DNA of 64,000 bases, from positions 372,001 to 436,000 of the forward strand of contig NIOE01000006.1 of NCBI GenBank assembly GCA_002205125.1, in the 5' to 3' direction. Each line of letters begins with the position of its first letter. Within the stretch, counting starts at the first letter, position 1. Positions 1 to 9,583 of the stretch are shown here, piece by piece. The stretch comes from Roseateles noduli (lineage in GTDB: Bacteria; Pseudomonadota; Gammaproteobacteria; Burkholderiales; Burkholderiaceae_C). Position numbers and translations under genes: made by a program. The notes beneath the pieces were generated by a model. The model had not been told where the DNA came from and searched no databases. It worked only from the letters and a program-made list of their open reading frames with translations.

Positions 1-50
1 CGCTGCCGGCTGAAGTGGCGTCGGTCGCCGCCTCCGGCGCCTCGCAGTAA
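1..50 (+). CDS. C-terminal end of an unidentified gene (partial)
   Basis: An open frame enters from the left edge and ends at a TAA at 48-50; the last residues read LPAEVASVAASGASQ. Only about 15 residues are visible, an Ala/Ser-rich tail with no recognisable motif, so nothing can be said about function. It runs toward the minus-strand sensor kinase that ends at 124, leaving about 70 bp between the two stops. It could also be a chance open frame. Confidence 0.3.
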   Translation, partial: LPAEVASVAASGASQ

Positions 51-101
51 GCGGGGGCCTCGGCGACGCGGCGCGCGTCGCCGATCCCGGGGACCGGTCA
101 A

Positions 102-135
102 CCGATCCGATCAGCCGATCCGATCAGCCGATCCG
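102..135. repeat. 13-bp direct repeat over the kinase stop codon
   Basis: The unit CCGATCCGATCAG occurs at 102-114 and 115-127, followed by a partial third copy at 128-135. It covers the stop codon (124-126) of the sensor kinase, so slippage here would change the C-terminal end of that protein. It is only a short tandem repeat. Confidence 0.6.
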
Positions 136-1677
136 GTCCTCGCTGGCGGCGCGCAGCGGCGCGTCGACCGGCAGGCGCATCATCATCCAGGTGCCTTCGC
201 CCGGGCGCGAGATCACCTCGATCTGACCGCCCAGCACGTTGGTCACGATGTTGTGCACGATGTGCATGCCCAGTCCCGATCCGCCCTTGCCGAGCTTGGT
301 CGTGAAGAAGGGATCGAAGATCCGGCGCACGATCGAGGCGTCCATCCCGTGGCCGTTGTCGTCGACGCAGAGTTCCACCATCGCGTCGTCGAGCCGGTGG
401 CAGCTGACCCGCACTTCGCCTTGCGTCTCGCCCTCGAAGGCGTGGACCAGCGTGTTCATCAGCAGGTTGGTGAGCACCTGGCCGAGCGCGCCGGGATAGC
501 TGCTCATGCGCAGGTCGGGCTGCAGGTCGGTGACGATGCGGAAGGGCGTGTGCTTGAAGCTGGGCTCGACCATCACCAGCACGTCCTCGCAGACCTGCGC
601 GAGCTCGAAGTCGCGCCGCGTGTCGCTGGTCTGGTCGATGGCGACCTGCTTGAAGTCGCGCACCAGGTCGGCCGCCTTCTGCACGTTGCGGTGCAGGATG
701 TCCTGGCCGCGCCGCGTGTCCTTGACGAGTTCCTCGAGCTGGCTGCGCCGCATCGGCGTGTTGTCGGTGAGCATGCGGTCGAGCTTGCCCCAGCGGTCTT
801 CGAGCGCGGACACCACCGTCAGCGCGTTGCCCAGCGGCGTGTTGAGCTCGTGCGCGACGCCCGCGACCAGGCGCCCGAGCGAGGCCAGCTTCTCCGACTC
901 GACCAGTTCGCGCTGCGCGGTCTTGAGGTTGGCCAGCGCCTGCGTGAGCTCGACGTTGGCCTCGGTCAGCTCGACGGTGCGCTGCGCCACCTGCTCTTCC
1001 AGCGTGCTGGCGTGGCCGCGCAGGTCGTCGAAGGCCTTCAGCAGCGCGAGCCGCATGCGTTCCATGGCCTTGCCGACGCGGGCGATCTCGTCTTCGCCGC
1101 CGAAGGTCAGCGGCCGGTCGAGCTGACCGGACGCCAGTTCGTCGGCGGCCTCGGACAGCCGCGCGATCGGGCGCAGCACGCGGCGCTGCATCACGACGAG
1201 GATCAGCCCCAGCGACACGGTCAGCGTCAGCAGGCTGCGCCACAGCGCGTTCCAGAGGTCGTCGCGCTTGCGCGCCATCAGCGGCTCGGCGCTCATGACG
1301 ACGGTGAGCCTGGCGATCTCGCGGCCGTCGCGCAGGACCGGTCGCGTCTCGGTGAGCGTCATTGCGTCGTCGGGCGTGCCGCGGTGGAATTCGACGAAGG
1401 CCTGCTGCGCGGCGTTCTCGGTCACGACGACGGAGACGAAGCGCGGATCGTCGACCTGCGCCTTCACCATGGGCTCGGCCAGGTCGGGCGAGACCTGCCA
1501 GATCGGCTCGGCCAGCGACAGCGCCAGCACCTCCGACACGCGCGACAGGTCGCGCTGCAGGTCCTCCATCACGACGCGGCGGCTGAGCTGCTGCTCGTAC
1601 AGCAGCACGCCGCCGGTCGGCAGGGCCAGGCCCGCCACCAGCGCCAGGATCACGGCGTTGCGCAGAGAAGTCTTCAT
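124..1677 (-). CDS. Membrane sensor histidine kinase with HAMP domain
   Basis: 517 aa. The ATG at 1677 (MKTSLRNAV) is preferred over an in-frame ATG at 1764, because the earlier start would lie inside the end of the upstream GGDEF gene. A transmembrane helix at about residues 8-28, an extracytoplasmic sensor segment of about 115 residues and a second helix near 148-164 lead into a HAMP region and a coiled coil (about 215-260). The phospho-acceptor His is H276 in VAGVAHELNTPLG, the HELN type. The HATPase domain shows DDNGHGMD and a GGSGLGMHI G2 box. It has no receiver domain, and no cognate response regulator gene lies beside it. The upstream GGDEF-like gene is on the same strand 67 bp away, so the two are probably co-transcribed and may share a signal. 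The ligand cannot be told. Confidence 0.9.
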   Translation of the reverse strand: MKTSLRNAVILALVAGLALPTGGVLLYEQQLSRRVVMEDLQRDLSRVSEVLALSLAEPIWQVSPDLAEPMVKAQVDDPRFVSVVVTENAAQQAFVEFHRGTPDDAMTLTETRPVLRDGREIARLTVVMSAEPLMARKRDDLWNALWRSLLTLTVSLGLILVVMQRRVLRPIARLSEAADELASGQLDRPLTFGGEDEIARVGKAMERMRLALLKAFDDLRGHASTLEEQVAQRTVELTEANVELTQALANLKTAQRELVESEKLASLGRLVAGVAHELNTPLGNALTVVSALEDRWGKLDRMLTDNTPMRRSQLEELVKDTRRGQDILHRNVQKAADLVRDFKQVAIDQTSDTRRDFELAQVCEDVLVMVEPSFKHTPFRIVTDLQPDLRMSSYPGALGQVLTNLLMNTLVHAFEGETQGEVRVSCHRLDDAMVELCVDDNGHGMDASIVRRIFDPFFTTKLGKGGSGLGMHIVHNIVTNVLGGQIEVISRPGEGTWMMMRLPVDAPLRAASEDRIG

Positions 1678-1744
1678 CAGGGCCACGTCCGTCCCTCTGT
1701 CCCACCCTTGTTCCGGCCGATTATGCGGGCCGACGGTGACGGAC

Positions 1745-2770
1745 TCATGCGGCGAAACGCTCATCCGCGGCCAGCACGGTCACGCGGTTGCGCCCCTGGG
1801 CGCGGGAAGCCTGCAGCGCCTGATCGGCCCGCTCGATGAAATCGCGCGCGCTCTCGCCCTGGCCGAGCTGCGTGACGCCCACCGAGAGGCTCAGGCGGCG
1901 GTCGGTCTCCGCCTGCAGCTGGCCGACGCCGTGGCGCAGCTGCTCCGCGAGGGTGTAGGCCTCGTGCAGGCCGGCGCCGGGGATGAGCAGCGCGAACTCG
2001 TCGTCCTCGATGCGCGCGGCGACGTGGTGGCTCTGCGCGATGCTGCGCACGGCATTGGCGACCTGCTGCAACGTGTCGTTCAGGCGCGCCTCGCCCAGGC
2101 GCTCGCGCAGCGCCGGGAAGTCGTCGATGTCGCCCAGCAGCAGGCAGGGCGCGGTCGGCGTGCCCGCCTCGGGGCTGTGCAGGCAGTCGGCCAGCGCGCG
2201 GTCGAAACCGCGCCGGTTGCTCAGACCCGTCAGCGGGTCCAGGAGCGCCTCGCTGCGGGCGCGGTGGACCTCCTGGCGCAGCGAGGCCACTTCCTGCCGG
2301 CTCGCCTCCAGCTTCGCCACCAGACCGTGGACCGCGTGGCGCATGTCCTGCGTGCCCTGCAGCGCGGCGGACAGCACCTGGACATGCTGTCCCGGCGCCG
2401 CCTCGCGCAGCGAGCGCTCCCAGCCCTGCAACGCGCGCGCGTACTGCTGCACCTGCTGACCGGCCTGGTCGGTGCAGTCGGACACGCCGCGCAGCACGTC
2501 GCCGACGTCCTGCGCCAGCGTGACGGCCATCTGCTCGTCCAGCTCGGCGATGTGCTTGCGGTAGAGCGCCCAGGTCTGGGGCTCGTCCAGCGTGCCGCCG
2601 TCCTGGGTCAGCCCCATCAGCTCGCGGCTCAACGCGCCGTTCATCGCGGTCACGTGCTCGTACCAGACGGCGTACGTGACCGGATGCAGCGCTGCACGCT
2701 GTCTGGACATCAACGGCAAGGCGGTGCGCAGCGCCTGCGCGCTCGCGGCGATGCTCTCGGTGTATCTCAT
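1745..2770 (-). CDS. GGDEF-domain protein with degenerate active site
   Basis: 341 aa, starting at MRYTESIAAS; the longer in-frame start at 2851 gives a basic, unlikely N-terminus. Residues 1-170 are helical and soluble-looking, with a coiled coil near 150-172. The C-terminal half matches the diguanylate cyclase fold: LDPLTGLSNRRGFDRAL at 178-194, the DIDDF strand at 214-218 and RLSLSVGVTQL near 292. The signature GGDEF loop reads EDDEF (255-259, ARIEDDEFA), so both glycines that bind GTP are replaced, and the usual DIDHFK...GHxxGD segment is also poorly kept. I expect it to be weak or inactive as a cyclase, perhaps a c-di-GMP or protein-interaction module. It probably shares a transcript with the downstream histidine kinase. 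Confidence 0.85.
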   Translation of the reverse strand: MRYTESIAASAQALRTALPLMSRQRAALHPVTYAVWYEHVTAMNGALSRELMGLTQDGGTLDEPQTWALYRKHIAELDEQMAVTLAQDVGDVLRGVSDCTDQAGQQVQQYARALQGWERSLREAAPGQHVQVLSAALQGTQDMRHAVHGLVAKLEASRQEVASLRQEVHRARSEALLDPLTGLSNRRGFDRALADCLHSPEAGTPTAPCLLLGDIDDFPALRERLGEARLNDTLQQVANAVRSIAQSHHVAARIEDDEFALLIPGAGLHEAYTLAEQLRHGVGQLQAETDRRLSLSVGVTQLGQGESARDFIERADQALQASRAQGRNRVTVLAADERFAA

Positions 2771-3174
2771 CGGCAGGGTCCCTCTCAGGTCCGGAACCCG
2801 TCGCATCCGTCGACGCGCGGTCCCTTGTCGTTTCCTTTTCCCCACTACCACCGGCCGCTTCGAGGCGGCCGGCGCCTCCGGACTTCGGCGTCCTGGTGCC
2901 AGGTCTTGAGGGCGCCTCCGCAGATTGGGAATGAGGGGAGCAACTATTCACGCGGGATGTGACAGGGGAGGGGACACGCCTGCGATCACCGAGCAGAAGC
3001 CGGCAGCGCCGGTGCCCCTCTTCGCTCAATCTCCTCCTCGCCGCTCGGAATTCGCTCCGAGGGGCACCGGCGCCGCCGGCTTCGAGACATCGGGGCGTTT
3101 CGTGGGGGCGAGCGGCAAGCGTGCGTTGCCCCTTCGCGAATGCGGCCGGCACGTCGATTCCTAGAATCGACCGC
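2771..3174. other. 404-bp divergent intergenic region
   Basis: This gap separates the minus-strand GGDEF gene from the plus-strand EamA gene and must hold both promoters. Its clearest content is the long inverted repeat at 2996-3083, listed separately. I see no conserved coding frame in it; the short open frames lack family resemblance and good ribosome-binding sites. Confidence 0.5.
2996..3083. repeat. Long inverted repeat, 25-bp arms
   Basis: The left arm 2996-3020 (GAAGCCGGCAGCGCCGGTGC then CCCTC) is the reverse complement of the right arm 3059-3083 with a single mismatch; 38 bp lie between them. Transcribed, this would form a very stable hairpin. It lies in a divergent intergenic region, so it is not an obvious terminator for either flanking gene. 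It resembles in size and composition the inverted repeats at 14244-14381 and 30212-30314. Confidence 0.75.
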
Positions 3175-4113
3175 ATGAGCAGTTCCCCCTCCGCGGCGCA
3201 GGTCGCCCCTCCCGATCCGGCTTCGGCACGCGTGCCGGTCAGCGGCCTGCTGCTGGCCGTCGGCGGCGCGATCGGGTTCTCCGGCAAGGCGATCATCGTC
3301 AAGCTCGCCTACCGCCACGATGTCGACGCCGTCACGCTGCTGATGCTGCGCATGCTGCTCGCTCTGCCGCTGTTCCTGCTGCTGGCCTGGTGGGCCGGCC
3401 GCGGCAAGCCGGCCCTGACCGGCCGCGAGAAGCTCGCCGTGCTGGGCCTGGGCTTCAGCGGCTACTACCTCGCCAGCTTCCTGGACTTCGCCGGCCTGGC
3501 CTACGTCAGCGCCAGCTTCGAACGGCTGATCCTGTACCTCAACCCGACCATCGTGCTGCTGTTGTCCTGGGCGATGTTCGGACGCCGCGTGACGCTGCGC
3601 CAGGCGGGCGCGCTGGCCGTCAGCTACGCCGGCGTGCTGCTGGTCTTCGGCCATGAACTGCAGGTCGCCGGCGCGAACGTGTGGCTGGGCGGCGGCCTCG
3701 TCTTCGGCAGCGCCGTCGCCTACGCGCTGTACCTCGTCTACAGCGGCGAATGGGTCCGGCGCCTGGGCGCCATGCGGCTCACCGGGCTGGCCACCTCGGT
3801 CGCGTGCGGCTTCTGCATCGCGCAGTTCCTGCTGTTGCGGCCGGTGTCGGGGCTCGCGGATCTCGCGCCGGCGGTGTGGTGGCTGTCGGTGCTGAACGCG
3901 CTGGCCTGCACCTTCGCGCCGGTGCTGATGGTCATGATGGCGATCGAGCGCATGGGGGCGGGTATCGCCGCGCAGACCGGCATGGTGGGCCCCATGTCCA
4001 CGATACTGATGGGCGTGCTGATCCTCGACGAGCCCCTCACCGGCTGGGTCGTCGCGGGCACGGTGCTGGTGCTGGGCGGCGTGTGGCTGCTCGCCCGACA
4101 GCGACGAACCTAG
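3175..4113 (+). CDS. EamA/DMT-superfamily transporter
   Basis: 312 aa, starting at MSSSPSAAQVAPPDP; longer in-frame starts read through the inverted repeat and are unlikely. It has about ten hydrophobic helices in two repeats, the layout of EamA (drug/metabolite transporter) permeases, with the conserved early stretch AIGFSGKAIIVKLAYR and a C-terminal GWVVAGTVLVLGGVWLL helix. Such proteins export amino acids, metabolites or drugs from the cytoplasm; the substrate cannot be read from sequence. The next gene (SDR) begins 13 bp after the stop, so the two may be co-transcribed. A second EamA permease is encoded nearby on the other strand. Confidence 0.88.
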   Translation: MSSSPSAAQVAPPDPASARVPVSGLLLAVGGAIGFSGKAIIVKLAYRHDVDAVTLLMLRMLLALPLFLLLAWWAGRGKPALTGREKLAVLGLGFSGYYLASFLDFAGLAYVSASFERLILYLNPTIVLLLSWAMFGRRVTLRQAGALAVSYAGVLLVFGHELQVAGANVWLGGGLVFGSAVAYALYLVYSGEWVRRLGAMRLTGLATSVACGFCIAQFLLLRPVSGLADLAPAVWWLSVLNALACTFAPVLMVMMAIERMGAGIAAQTGMVGPMSTILMGVLILDEPLTGWVVAGTVLVLGGVWLLARQRRT

Positions 4114-4126
4114 AACGGAGATCGAC

Positions 4127-4915
4127 ATGGACTTGGGACTGACGGGCAAGTGGGCCCTGGTGTGCGCGGCGTCTAAGGGCCTGGGCGCGGGCTGCGCCGA
4201 GGCGCTGGCCGCCGAAGGCGTGAACGTGGTGATCACCGCGCGCGGCGAGGAAGCGCTGCAGGCGCAGGCCGCGAAGCTGCGCGCCCTCAACCCCGCCGTG
4301 CAGGTCGTGGCCGTGGCCGGCGACATCACCACCGAAGCCGGCCGCGCCGCCGCGCTGGCCGCCGCGCCGCAGGTGGACATCCTGATCAACAACGCCGGCG
4401 GTCCGCCGCCCGGTGATTTCCGCGACTGGGAACGCGAGCAGTGGCTCGCCGCGCTGGAAGCCAACATGCTGACGCCGATCGCGCTGATCAAGGCGACGGT
4501 GGACCAGATGTCGGATCGCGGCTTCGGGCGCATCGTCAACATCACCTCGGGCGCGGTGAAGGCGCCGATCGACGTGCTGGGCCTGTCCAACGGCGCACGC
4601 TCGGGCCTGACCGGCTTCGTCGCCGGCATCGCGCGCCAGTCGCGCATCGCCGGCCGCAACGTGACGATCAACAACCTGCTGCCAGGCGCCTTCGACACCG
4701 AACGCCTGCAGAAGACGATGGCCGCCGGCGCGCAGAAGTCGGGCCAGCCGGTCGACGACGTGCGCGCCAAGCGCATGTCGGCGATCCCCGCGCAGCGCTT
4801 CGGCAGCGCGGCGGAGTTCGGCGCGATCTGCGCGCTGATGTGCTCGTCCCACGCGGGCTACCTGACCGGGCAGAACATCCTGCTCGACGGCGGCTCGTAC
4901 CCGGGCACATTCTGA
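4127..4915 (+). CDS. Atypical short-chain dehydrogenase/reductase
   Basis: 262 aa, with a Rossmann fold: an N-terminal nucleotide-binding turn AASKGLG (14-20), the DIT motif near 66, NNAGG at 88-92 and the C-terminal LLDGGSYPGTF typical of FabG-like SDRs. The catalytic region is unusual. The Ser of NITSGAV (S141) is kept, but 13 residues later, where the catalytic Tyr is expected, the sequence is LSNGARSG. Ser154 sits at the Tyr position and Arg158 at the Lys position, so the YxxxK pair is missing. I recall a divergent Burkholderiales SDR group with the same SNGAR segment, so this is probably a lineage feature and not an error. Substrate unknown. It directly follows the EamA gene. Confidence 0.87.
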   Translation: MDLGLTGKWALVCAASKGLGAGCAEALAAEGVNVVITARGEEALQAQAAKLRALNPAVQVVAVAGDITTEAGRAAALAAAPQVDILINNAGGPPPGDFRDWEREQWLAALEANMLTPIALIKATVDQMSDRGFGRIVNITSGAVKAPIDVLGLSNGARSGLTGFVAGIARQSRIAGRNVTINNLLPGAFDTERLQKTMAAGAQKSGQPVDDVRAKRMSAIPAQRFGSAAEFGAICALMCSSHAGYLTGQNILLDGGSYPGTF

Positions 4916-4945
4916 CCGGGCGAGCGGAGATCCTCAGCCGACTCC

Positions 4946-5875
4946 TCAGCCGAGTCCTGAACGCTTGGCCGAGGAGACCAGGATCCCCGCCGCGATCAGC
5001 GCGAAGGCCGCGCCGTGGAACCACGCCGGCCATTCGCCCAGCAGCGCAGCCGACATCAGCGCCGCGAAGACCGGCGTGAGGTTGCCGAAGAAGGCGGCCA
5101 GCGTCGGTCCCGCCTGGGCGACGCCCAGTCCCCAGCAGCGGTACGCGATCAGCGACGGCCCGATCGCCACGTAGACGAGCGCCGCCGCCAGCGGCCAGCC
5201 CCACTGCACCGGCGGCACGCCGACCGCCTGCTCCACGCCCGCCGACGCCCAGCCGAAGGCGACACCGAACAGCATCTGCGCCATCAGCAGCGCGGACCAG
5301 TCCCAGTCGGGGCGACGCTCGCCCTGCATGTGCGCGGGCGGTCGCGCCAGCAGCCAGCTGTAGAAGGCCCAGCTCAGCACGGCCAGCAGCATCATCAGGT
5401 CGCCCGCGACGAACTGTACCTGCGCCAGCCGTTCGAGGTGGCCGCGCGAGATCACCAGCGCCACGCCCGCCAGCGACAGCGCGGCGCCGGCGAACTGGCG
5501 GCGCGTCGGCCACACGCGGTAGAGCAGGGCACCGACGGCCAGCATCCACACGGGCAGGCTCGCGGCGATCAAGGTCACGTTGAGCGCCGTCGAGCTGTGC
5601 AGCGCCTGGTACTGCAGCGCGTTGTAGCAGCCCATGCCGAGCACGCCGGTCAACGCGAAGTAGCCCCAGCGCGCGCGCAGCGGGGTCAGGTCTTGCAGCA
5701 GCGTCCGAGCCGGACGGGCGATCAGCACCAGCAGCACGAAGGCCAGCGTCCAGCGCGTCGCGTTGAGCAGCAGCGGCGACACCAGCGGCACGACCGAACG
5801 CCCGACGACCGCGTTGCCCGCCCACAGCAGCGGCGGCAGCGTCAGCATCAGGGCCAGTCGTGGGGTCAAGGTCAT
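4946..5875 (-). CDS. EamA/DMT-superfamily transporter
   Basis: 309 aa, starting at MTLTPRLALMLTLPPLLWAG. The in-frame extension upstream to 6031 would enter the divergent quinone oxidoreductase gene and is rejected. There are ten predicted membrane helices in two EamA halves, with the characteristic WAGNAVVGR segment near the N-terminus and GEWPAWFHGAAFALIAAGI in the last helices. It is probably an inner-membrane exporter of small metabolites. It converges with the SDR gene (30 bp between stops) and is divergent from the quinone oxidoreductase gene, whose start lies 96 bp away. Its sequence differs clearly from the EamA protein at 3175, so this is not a recent duplication. Confidence 0.88.
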   Translation of the reverse strand: MTLTPRLALMLTLPPLLWAGNAVVGRSVVPLVSPLLLNATRWTLAFVLLVLIARPARTLLQDLTPLRARWGYFALTGVLGMGCYNALQYQALHSSTALNVTLIAASLPVWMLAVGALLYRVWPTRRQFAGAALSLAGVALVISRGHLERLAQVQFVAGDLMMLLAVLSWAFYSWLLARPPAHMQGERRPDWDWSALLMAQMLFGVAFGWASAGVEQAVGVPPVQWGWPLAAALVYVAIGPSLIAYRCWGLGVAQAGPTLAAFFGNLTPVFAALMSAALLGEWPAWFHGAAFALIAAGILVSSAKRSGLG

Positions 5876-5970
5876 GGCGACGATGCACCGGAAACGCGAG
5901 ACTGGCACGATAGCCGCGATCGACGCGTCGGGCGACGCGCGAGCGACACACCCCCATGAGGAGAACCCTG

Positions 5971-6933
5971 ATGAGCGACAGAGCCGTGCGCATCTCGCAA
6001 CCCGGCGGACCGGAGGTCCTGACGATAGCAACCGTCGAGGTCGGCGACCCGGGCCCCGGTGAGATCCGCATCCGCCACGCGGCCTGCGGCCTCAACTACA
6101 TCGACATCTACCATCGCAGCGGCGTCTATCCGCTGCCGTCGCCGACCGGCCTGGGCATGGAGGGGGCCGGTATCGTCGAGGCGGTCGGCGAGGGCGTCAC
6201 CCATCTGAAGGTCGGCGACCGTGCCGCGTACGCGAGCCAGCCCATCGGCGCCTACGCGACCGCGCGCGTGATGCCCGCGAAGTGTGTCGTGAAGCTGCCG
6301 GACTTCCTGAGCTTCGAGCAGGGCGCGTCGATGATGCTCAAGGGCATGACGGTGCAGTATCTGCTGCAGCGCACGTTGCCGCAGGGCGGGCTGCAGCCCG
6401 GCGACCACGTGCTCTTCCACGCGGCGGCCGGCGGCGTCGGCCTGATCGCGTGCCAGTGGGCGAAGGCGCTGGGACTGCGGCTCATCGGCACCGCCGGCAG
6501 CGACGCGAAGTGCAAGCTGGCGCTGGACCACGGCGCCGAATTCGCGATCAACTATTCGACCGAGAACTTTGCGGAGCGCGTCAAGGAGATCACCGGCGGC
6601 CAGGGCGTGAAGGTCGTCTACGACTCGGTCGGCGCGTCGACCTGGGAAGGCTCGCTCGCGAGCCTGCGGCCCTTCGGCCTGATGGTCAGTTTCGGCAACG
6701 CGTCCGGCGTCGTGCCGCCGGTGTCGCTGAAGGCGCTGGCGGCGTCGGGGCTCTACCTGACGCGGCCGTCGCTGTTCGTGCACCTGTCCTCGCTGGAGGT
6801 CACGCAGGAGATCTCGGGCGCGCTGTTCCAGGCGGTCGAAAGCGGCGCGGTGAAGATCGAGGTCGAACAGCGCTATCCGTTCGACGAGGTCCAGCGCGCG
6901 CATCGCGAGCTGGAAGCCCGCACGACGACGGGC

Positions 6934-6954
<21 letters not shown>
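5971..6954 (+). CDS. qor: NADPH:quinone oxidoreductase (zeta-crystallin type)
   Basis: 327 aa. The ATG at 5971 is chosen because a GAGGAG ribosome-binding site sits at 5957-5962; an in-frame ATG at 5956 overlaps that site. It belongs to the zinc-free medium-chain dehydrogenase family: N-terminal GroES-like domain ([15 protein letters not shown]), then a Rossmann domain with [19 protein letters not shown] and the [21 protein letters not shown]-terminal region of QOR proteins. It should reduce quinones or related alpha,beta-unsaturated carbonyls with NADPH in the cytoplasm. Its last 21 bp overlap the end of the convergent PAS histidine kinase gene. Confidence 0.92.
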
Positions 6955-8655
<1,701 letters not shown>

Positions 8656-8904
8656 GGAGACGAGGCCCTTGTCGGCCCTGTTCTTGGTTACGTTTGGTCG
8701 CAGCGGATTGTCGCCGTGGGCCGTGTCCTGTCCATGGCGGCGATGTCCACTTCGTCACGTCGAAGGCCCAGGCGTGCCGAACCCCTGCGCACCTGCGTGA
8801 CGGCCTCCCTCTTCAGGACAAAGGCTATGCGGGCGGGCGTGCGGACGCCAGCCTCGTTTCTCCGGAGGAACCCTTGGCCCGGAAGGCGCGGGGGCGTGTG
8901 CGGT

Positions 8905-8924
8905 GGGCGCGCTCCCGCGCGCCC
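8905..8924 (-). terminator. Hairpin downstream of lspA
   Basis: GGGCGCGC and GCGCGCCC form a perfect 8-bp stem with a TCCC loop, 21 bp past the lspA stop on the minus strand. There is no clear U-tract, so termination strength is uncertain. The rest of the 290 bp between lspA and the PAS kinase start (8656-8945) shows nothing else I can name; it should contain the kinase promoter. Confidence 0.45.
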
Positions 8925-8945
8925 GGTGCTCAGCCGCTCAGCCGA

Positions 8946-9443
8946 TCAGCCCCGTTTGACGCGGCGCAGCTCGTCCCAGATCAGCAGGACGGCGCCGATC
9001 GTGATCGCGCTGTCGGCGATGTTGAACGAGGGGTAGTACCAGCCGCCCCAGTGCAGCTGGATGAAGTCGACGACGTAGCCGTGCAGCAGCCGGTCGACGA
9101 TGTTGCCGACCGCGCCGCCCAGGATCAGGCTGAGCGCCCAGGCGAACTGCGTCTGGTGGCCGTGGCGGCGCAGCATCCAGACGATGAAGATCGTCGCGAC
9201 CACGCCCAGGCCGACGAAGAACCAGCGCTGCCAGCCCGACGCGCCCGCCAGGAAGCTGAACGCCGCGCCGGTGTTGTGGACCCGCACCAGGTTGAAGAAG
9301 GGCAGGACGTAGTGACTGTCCCCGTACTGGAAGCTGTGCAGGATCAGGACCTTGGTGAACTGATCGGCCACGATCACCAGCAGGGCGATCGCCAGCCACT
9401 GGATCAGGCGGTTGTTCGACGAGGACGGGGACTTGGTGGCCAT
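8946..9443 (-). CDS. lspA: Lipoprotein signal peptidase (signal peptidase II)
   Basis: 165 aa, starting at [11 protein letters not shown]. It has four membrane helices and the family's catalytic aspartates: VADQFTK near the N-terminus, then [18 protein letters not shown] and [11 protein letters not shown] near the C-terminus. It cleaves prolipoproteins at the lipobox in the inner membrane, a step needed for lipoproteins such as the acylase-like protein encoded at 52073. In most beta- and gammaproteobacteria lspA directly follows ileS. Here ileS and ribF lie on the same strand but end 7.7 kb away, with unrelated plus-strand genes between, so the classic cluster has been split. Confidence 0.96.
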   Translation of the reverse strand: MATKSPSSSNNRLIQWLAIALLVIVADQFTKVLILHSFQYGDSHYVLPFFNLVRVHNTGAAFSFLAGASGWQRWFFVGLGVVATIFIVWMLRRHGHQTQFAWALSLILGGAVGNIVDRLLHGYVVDFIQLHWGGWYYPSFNIADSAITIGAVLLIWDELRRVKRG

Positions 9444-9583
9444 GGATGCTGCGCGGAGGGAAGGGCGTGCCCGGCGGATATCCTCCGGGCGCGGAACCCG
9501 CAACTGTAGCGCCCGCCGCGACGGCGCCGTGCGGCTACAGTGCGGGCCCGATGAGGATCCGATGTGGACCCGATGAGCACCCG

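Noticed and set aside
8694-8945. Open frames in the gap between the PAS kinase and lspA
   Set aside because: They run on into the antisense of lspA, show no family motif and lack ribosome-binding sites.
9551-9583. Earlier ATG start for the Cache kinase in a run of GATGAG-like repeats
   Set aside because: The added residues ([11 protein letters not shown]) would precede the first membrane helix without any known role; the ATG at 9584 starts directly at the basic-plus-hydrophobic helix.
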